Both the position numbers and the translations under genes were made by a program. 9,873 bases of DNA, taken from the NCBI GenBank assembly GCA_020853455.1, contig JADYYV010000355.1:1-9873 (forward strand), read 5' to 3'. The notes beneath the pieces are model-generated. The model searched no databases. It worked only from the letters and a program-made list of their open reading frames with translations, and was not told the origin of the DNA. Source of the DNA: Alphaproteobacteria bacterium. GTDB lineage: Bacteria > Pseudomonadota > Alphaproteobacteria > Micavibrionales > UBA2020. Below are positions 6,900 to 9,873 of the stretch, piece after piece. Within the stretch, counting starts at the first letter, position 1; each line of letters starts with the position of its first letter.

Positions 6900-7139
6900 A
6901 TGGCCCGCCTTGATACCCACGCAGATCCTGAATCTTATGAAACCCGCGAACTCGCATGGGAGCTGCAGCAGCCGCATCCCGACGAACAGCGAATCAAGTT
7001 TTTCGTCGAACACGAGGCTTGCGTGAAATCTGCGCTGAAGCTGGCGAATATGGCCGAAAAAGACCTCCTCAAACGCCCCAGCCTGCGCGTGCTGCACAAA
7101 CACCTCCATGATGGCGATGTAAAAACGACCAGCCACTGA
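6900..7139 (+). CDS. N-terminal part of a frame-broken helical repeat protein (79 aa)
   Basis: The start is well supported by AAGGAG at 6885. The 79-residue product (MARLDTHADPESYETRELAW onward) is acidic and helical, with a repeat-like pair, KFFVEHEACVKSALKLANMA. It ends soon after an A5 run at 7121-7125. One extra A there would carry the reading from VKTTSH-stop into VKNDQPLIFAPELL, in the frame that stays open to 7441. I read it as the first third of a gene of about 312 codons spanning 6900-7836, broken twice. It could still be a genuine small protein, since its own stop is intact and its ribosome binding site is strong. No known family is recognised. Confidence 0.6.
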   Translation: MARLDTHADPESYETRELAWELQQPHPDEQRIKFFVEHEACVKSALKLANMAEKDLLKRPSLRVLHKHLHDGDVKTTSH

Positions 7140-7441
7140 TCTTCGCGCCCGAACTGTTGACTCCGATTTGCTGCAGCCGTGTTTTCTGCGCGCTGCAGCA
7201 AATTTTTATCGAAGACCTGCTGAAACACCAGCCGGCATTGAAAACCAAGCCGAAAATCTTTGCCCTGACGCACAAGGCGCTGTGCAGCGCGCTCAATATC
7301 GCATCCTATAACGCGAAGCCCCAAACCGCCTGCGGGCGCGAGGCGAAAAAAACCGCGAAAGACATCATCCCGCCCCTGTCACCGCAAAAGCGCCCGAAGA
7401 TGCCGCGCAGTACCGCGCCCGCATCGACAAGGCGCGCCTGA
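7112..7441 (+). pseudogene. Middle fragment of the frame-broken gene
   Basis: This frame is open from after a TGA at 7109 to the TGA at 7439. The visible starts are poor (TTG at 7157) and lack a ribosome binding site. The text FIEDLLKHQPALKTKPKIFA, LTHKALCSALNIASYN and REAKKTAKDIIPPL is helical and coding-like with high third-position GC up to about 7375; beyond that the neighbouring frame reads better. Adding one C to the C4 run at 7373-7376 would join PPPVTAKAPEDAAQYRARID in the next frame. A tandem AAA-AAA in an A7 run at 7346-7352 is a possible slippage site, but slipping there would use the rare codon AGA and odd residues. Confidence 0.45.
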
Positions 7442-7527
7442 CCTCATCCGCTGCAAATAATTCCGAAAAAAAATCAGGGCAGCCCAAAACGGCGGAAGGC
7501 GCGCTCGAGGAAATCATCGCGGTCCTG

Positions 7528-7836
7528 ATGACGCAGGAAGACATCACGCGCACGCTTTCGGCCTATGACGCAACGCCCGGCGACATCCGCGGCCTCTACC
7601 AGTTCCTGCTGCATCACGGCGCGGATATCTGGGTGCATGGCAATTACGTGGCGGCGCACAGCCTTGGCAACCCCGTCATCCTCGAGGCGTATTTGCGCGA
7701 CCGCCACCTGCGCGACGATCGCGGCTATGCGCTGGCCTTCGCCGACACCTGCGTGCGGTATGTGGAAGGCGGCTATGCCGACCAGTTTTTGCGCGATAAT
7801 CTGGATGTATTCACGCCCCGCCAGATGCGGGCGTAA
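7528..7836 (+). CDS. C-terminal fragment with ankyrin-like repeat (102 aa from ATG)
   Basis: The frame is open from 7312, but the first ATG is at 7528 and has no good ribosome binding site. Coding-like sequence (KAPEDAAQYRARIDKARL, then EGALEEIIAVLMTQEDITRT) precedes the ATG, so the true protein continues upstream in this frame. Downstream, GLYQFLLHHGADIWVHGNYV followed by AAHSLGNPVILEAYL is a recognisable ankyrin unit of the 30-residue type. The end FTPRQMRA lacks the Lys/Pro tail of its neighbours. The stop is separated by 3 bp from the stop of the convergent gene, and both stops lie inside a small dyad (CGTAAcgcTTACG). It is most likely the last third of the gene that starts at 6900. Confidence 0.55.
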   Translation: MTQEDITRTLSAYDATPGDIRGLYQFLLHHGADIWVHGNYVAAHSLGNPVILEAYLRDRHLRDDRGYALAFADTCVRYVEGGYADQFLRDNLDVFTPRQMRA

Positions 7837-7839
7837 CGC

Positions 7840-8532
7840 TTACGGCTGCGGCGGTTTCTTCTTGAAATGCGCGGTCTGCGGCGCGGCCAGCTTGCGGTGG
7901 CTGCCTTCCTTCAGGAATTTCTGCACGCCGGCGGCGGACAGGAACTGCGTCATGTTCTGCGTTTCCGCATCCGACTGGTTGCGGCGCTGCGCCAGCTCCA
8001 GCGGGGTCAGCTTCGCGTCATTCGCAATCGTGCCGTCGGCGCCGCCCTGCACCAATGCCACGACAGCGGCGTAATGGCTGCGCACGACCGCGTAATGCAG
8101 CGCGGTGTATCCGCCGTCGATCGACCGCGCATTGGGCGCAGCACCGTGTTTCAGCAGCGCGCGCACGGCATCCGCCTTGCCCGCGAATGCCGCCAGCATC
8201 AGGGGCGTGCGGAAACTTTTGTCGCCCGCCTCGATCTCCGCGCCGCGCGCGAACAGCTTGTCGATGGCAGAACCATGCCCCATGCGCGCGGCCTCCATCA
8301 GCGGCGTGGTGCGCGCATCGTCGCGCGGGTCGATGATAATGCGCGGATGTTCCAGCAGCGCGTCCAGCATATCGGCGTTGCCGAATTTCGCGGCGTAATG
8401 CAGCGCCGCCGTGCCGTCTGCCTCGGTCAGGTTCGGATGCGCGCCAAGACCCAGCAGCACGCGCACCTCGCGGCTGTCGTTCTTTTGCGCCGCTTCCAGC
8501 AGCAGCAGCTCGAGCGTCTTGAAGGGTTCCAT
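7840..8532 (-). CDS. Canonical ankyrin-repeat protein with KKKPPQP tail (230 aa)
   Basis: Five ankyrin units with the classical consensus follow one another: LLLLEAAQKNDSREVRVLLG (residues 10-28), GTAALHYAAKFGNADMLDAL (40-59), TTPLMEAARMGHGSAIDKLF (75-94), RTPLMLAAFAGKADAVRALL (108-127), and YTALHYAVVRSHYAAVVALV (142-161), then a capping TPLELAQRRNQ. This is the 33-residue TPLH type, unlike the plus-strand genes. The tail reads HRKLAAPQTAHFKKKPPQP. I chose the ATG at 8532; an in-frame GTG at 8562 would add ten residues, but a promoter-like pair (8540-8569) would then lie inside the gene. With the ATG, transcription would begin at or next to the start codon, a leaderless arrangement common in Alphaproteobacteria. 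No signal peptide is seen. A protein-binding role is likely; the target is unknown. Confidence 0.92.
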   Translation of the reverse strand: MEPFKTLELLLLEAAQKNDSREVRVLLGLGAHPNLTEADGTAALHYAAKFGNADMLDALLEHPRIIIDPRDDARTTPLMEAARMGHGSAIDKLFARGAEIEAGDKSFRTPLMLAAFAGKADAVRALLKHGAAPNARSIDGGYTALHYAVVRSHYAAVVALVQGGADGTIANDAKLTPLELAQRRNQSDAETQNMTQFLSAAGVQKFLKEGSHRKLAAPQTAHFKKKPPQP

Positions 8533-8539
8533 ATATGTA

Positions 8540-8569
8540 AATATAGAGGATTCGGCGCGCACAAGACAA
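8540..8569 (-). promoter_or_regulatory. Promoter-like pair for the minus-strand ankyrin gene
   Basis: On the minus strand, TTGTCT (8564-8569) and TATATT (8540-8545) are 18 bp apart. Transcription would start near 8533, next to the ATG at 8532. The gene lies just after a terminator, so it needs its own promoter, which supports this reading. Confidence 0.45.
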
Positions 8570-8571
8570 AG

Positions 8572-8610
8572 AAAAACCCCGCCGAAATCGCTTCCGGCGG
8601 GGTTTTTTTT
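8572..8610. terminator. Bidirectional intrinsic terminator
   Basis: CCCCGCCG (8577-8584) pairs exactly with CGGCGGGG (8595-8602) around a 10-nt loop. T8 follows on the plus strand (8603-8610) and T5 on the minus strand (from A5 at 8572-8576). It sits 16 bp past the stop of the minus-strand gene at 8627 and should end that transcript; it would also stop plus-strand read-through. Confidence 0.9.
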
Positions 8611-8626
8611 ATCTATTCAGACCCGA

Positions 8627-9124
8627 TTAGAGGTCGAAGCTGCCGCCGTTGCCGGGCTTCTTCGGTTTTTTCGGGTGGATGTTCGGCTTGTCTTCCGAAG
8701 CGGGGGTCGTCGGGCCGGTCGAACCGCCGCCGAGACCGCCCAGACCGGGCAGGTTGAAGCCGCCCAGGCCGCCAGCAGGCAGCAGGCCGGTGATTTCGTT
8801 TTTGATGGTGTTCGCAAGGGTCGACATGGTGTCGGCCACGCGCTCATCCGTCTGCGCCAGGCGCTGGATTTGCGAAGCGGTTTTCTGCACGTCCATGATG
8901 ACGGGCATCATTTTGAACATGATTTTCGACGGGCTGATGTTGGGATCGGTCGCGCCGAGTTCCATGACATCATCGACCATCTTGTTGAACTTGTCGCTCA
9001 GCGACTGGAACAGCGGCTGTGCAGCGCCGGTGTCGGCGGAAGCGGCTTCCTGGAATGCTTTGCGGATGTTTTCGAAAGCGTTGAATGCTTTTTCGGGATC
9101 GATGGGGGGAAGACCTAAATCCAT
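8627..9124 (-). CDS. Small helical protein with Gly-rich hinge and Lys/Pro tail (165 aa)
   Basis: I do not recognise the family. The ATG at 9124 is chosen because AAGGAG lies 9 nt upstream; an upstream in-frame TTG at 9145 would put that site inside the gene. Residues 1-110 are predicted helices rich in Met, Ala and Gln (AFNAFENIRKAFQEAASADT; KIMFKMMPVIMDVQKTASQI; VADTMSTLANTIKNEITGLL). A glycine-rich hinge (PAGGLGGFNLPGLGGLGGG) follows, then a polar tail with IHPKKPKKPGNGGSFDL. There is no signal peptide or clear membrane segment. The PKKPKKP run recalls the Lys/Pro tails of the neighbouring ankyrin proteins. It has its own terminator and is probably monocistronic. It could be a structural or secreted small protein, but nothing here proves that. 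Confidence 0.85.
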   Translation of the reverse strand: MDLGLPPIDPEKAFNAFENIRKAFQEAASADTGAAQPLFQSLSDKFNKMVDDVMELGATDPNISPSKIMFKMMPVIMDVQKTASQIQRLAQTDERVADTMSTLANTIKNEITGLLPAGGLGGFNLPGLGGLGGGSTGPTTPASEDKPNIHPKKPKKPGNGGSFDL

Positions 9125-9133
9125 TGTGGAATG

Positions 9134-9139
9134 CTCCTT
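9134..9139 (-). promoter_or_regulatory. Ribosome binding site that fixes the 9124 start
   Basis: AAGGAG on the minus strand, with 9 nt to the ATG at 9124, decides the start of the small helical protein in favour of MDLGLPP. Confidence 0.85.
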
Positions 9140-9183
9140 GGACAAATAATGTTAAATCGGGGTACGGGCGGAGATTCCCAGAA

Positions 9184-9218
9184 TATGCCACGTGAGTCAA
9201 TACACTAAATTTGGCATA
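9184..9218. promoter_or_regulatory. Inverted repeat between divergent genes
   Basis: TATGCCA (9184-9190) and TGGCATA (9212-9218) are exact inverted copies 28 bp apart centre to centre. They lie between the divergent genes at 9124 and 9307. The spacing is close to three helical turns, as expected for a dimer pair or looped operator, though 7-bp arms can occur by chance. Confidence 0.35.
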
Positions 9219-9239
9219 AAGCCTAAATATAGATTACAT
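9211..9239 (+). promoter_or_regulatory. Weak promoter candidate for the 9307 gene
   Basis: TTGGCA (9211-9216) and TTACAT (9234-9239) are 17 bp apart in a clearly AT-rich stretch. The -10 is a poor match. The -35 overlaps the right arm of the inverted repeat, so a factor bound there could block it. Confidence 0.3.
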
Positions 9240-9290
9240 AATATACAGATATTCCCTTTCGTTTCAGGGCATGGCATGATGCGTCACCGT

Positions 9291-9297
9291 TAAAGGA
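9291..9297 (+). promoter_or_regulatory. Ribosome binding site for the 9307 start
   Basis: TAAAGGA lies 9 nt before the ATG at 9307 and directly abuts the alternative ATG at 9298, too close to serve it. This favours 9307. Confidence 0.7.
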
Positions 9298-9306
9298 ATG
9301 CAGCTC

Positions 9307-9693
9307 ATGTCCCCCCGCCACAGCTTCAACAGCCTCGGACTCGGCGACTGCCTCGATGAGATTGGAATCGGCGGCGAGACCTACCTGACGCGCGCGATCA
9401 AGATGGGGCAGCATGATGCGGTGGAAGAATTCCTGAACCTCGGCTGCGATCCGAATGTTAAAAACGCGGCGGGCGAATATCCCATTTATATCGCGCTTGC
9501 GATGAAGGACGAAGCGGCGCTGCTGCTGCTGTTCCGCGCCGATGCCAGCGTCTTCATCAAGAAAGGCGGCCTGACATTCCGCGAGAATGCGCAGAACGCC
9601 GGCCTTGCCGACGTCGCCGAAACCGCCGCCGCCATCGAACGCCGCGAAAAAGCGATGCGTCAGGCGCTGTCGTTTCCGCGCGGGATGTGCTGA
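9307..9693 (+). CDS. Small ankyrin-repeat protein (128 aa)
   Basis: The start at 9307 is preferred over the in-frame ATG at 9298 on ribosome-binding-site spacing. After a polar N-terminus, the text ETYLTRAIKMGQHDAVEEFL, LNLGCDPNVKNAAGEYPIYI, ALAMKDEAALLLLFRADASV is two to three ankyrin units, with LGCDPN in the place of the usual GADPN. A final helix, VAETAAAIERREKAMRQAL, caps the stack, and the protein ends in Cys (PRGMC) without the Lys/Pro tail. It is one of the shortest ankyrin proteins here and may be a stand-alone adaptor or inhibitor; the partner is unknown. It converges with the gene ending at 9713, leaving a 19-bp gap without an evident terminator. Confidence 0.85.
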   Translation: MSPRHSFNSLGLGDCLDEIGIGGETYLTRAIKMGQHDAVEEFLNLGCDPNVKNAAGEYPIYIALAMKDEAALLLLFRADASVFIKKGGLTFRENAQNAGLADVAETAAAIERREKAMRQALSFPRGMC

Positions 9694-9712
9694 ACACCAA
9701 AAATTGCGTTGT

Positions 9713-9873
9713 CTATGCCGCGATGCCGGGCGTGAAGCGTTGTACGAAAGACGACACCAGTTTCTGCGCCGGCGGGGCGATGCGGGCGGCTGCCTTGTTG
9801 AAGGCGGTTGCGAAGAAGCCGCGCTTTTCCGCCGTATAGGCCGGATTTTCTTTCTCGAAATCCTTCAGCAGCG
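9713..9873 (-). CDS. 3' end of an unrecognised gene, cut by window edge
   Basis: On the minus strand a frame is open from the window edge to a TAG at 9713-9715, giving 52 visible residues. Codon use is strongly coding-like (mostly G or C at third positions). The text LLKDFEKENPAYTAEKRGFF, ATAFNKAAARIAPPAQKLVS and SFVQRFTPGIAA is helical and basic. No domain can be named from this piece. Its stop faces the stop of the ankyrin gene at 9693. Confidence 0.65.
   Translation of the reverse strand, partial: LLKDFEKENPAYTAEKRGFFATAFNKAAARIAPPAQKLVSSFVQRFTPGIAA

Noticed and set aside
7346..7352. A7 run as a programmed -1 frameshift site
   Set aside because: Slipping here gives NRERHHPAPV with a rare AGA codon, whereas the original frame stays coding-like for another 25 bases, and a second break at 7121 has no slippery heptamer. 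A base deletion is simpler.
7867..8757. Plus-strand open frame of 296 codons opposite the minus-strand ankyrin gene
   Set aside because: It runs through the terminator and opposite a canonical ankyrin protein; its sequence is Arg-rich without recognisable structure.
1..9873. CRISPR array, tRNA, rRNA, insertion sequence or integrase site
   Set aside because: No regularly spaced identical repeats, no tRNA-like cloverleaf, no transposase-like protein and no terminal repeats were seen. The periodicity present is the 90-bp coding repeat of ankyrin units.

Overview
The window looks like part of an alphaproteobacterial chromosome. Supporting signs are high GC, strong third-position GC bias, dense genes with ATGA or few-base junctions, and AAGGAG-type ribosome binding sites. 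The style of the ankyrin proteins recalls Micavibrio-like or other predatory or host-associated Alphaproteobacteria, but that placement is a guess and no taxonomic marker gene is present.

Almost everything here is one accessory locus of ankyrin-repeat proteins: eight different ones in under 10 kb. On the left, three large plus-strand genes lie in tandem (1-1473, cut by the window edge; 1566-3095; 3099-4211). Each has degenerate helical or ankyrin repeats followed by the same non-ankyrin C-terminal module and, in two of the three, a basic, proline-containing tail. A short intergenic region with a promoter-like pair (4260-4286) and several dyad symmetries leads to a second unit, 4343-5200 and 5197-5877, joined by an ATGA overlap. 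Its first gene is an array of ankyrin repeats in an exact 30-residue register.

The middle holds a TetR-family repressor on the minus strand (5858-6472), whose 3' end overlaps the preceding gene by 20 bp. A 427-bp region without a gene follows; it carries a perfect 12-bp palindrome GAACGTACGTTC, a likely TetR operator, and a perfect 9-bp-stem hairpin. Next is a gene that reads as three consecutive frames (6900-7836). One missing base in each of two short homopolymers would restore a single protein of about 312 residues, so this is either a decayed gene or an assembly error.

On the right, a minus-strand gene encodes a canonical 33-residue ankyrin protein (7840-8532), probably from a leaderless transcript. 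A bidirectional terminator (8572-8610) separates it from a minus-strand gene for a small helical protein with a Gly-rich hinge and Lys/Pro tail (8627-9124). A divergent small ankyrin protein (9307-9693) and the 3' end of an unrecognised minus-strand gene (9713-9873) close the window.

No enzyme, transposase, tRNA, rRNA or CRISPR array was seen. Ankyrin repeats bind proteins, so the locus most likely makes a family of protein-binding factors. The shared C-terminal module and tails suggest a common partner or export route, which is an inference. Nothing shows directly whether they are effectors, immunity proteins or internal regulators.
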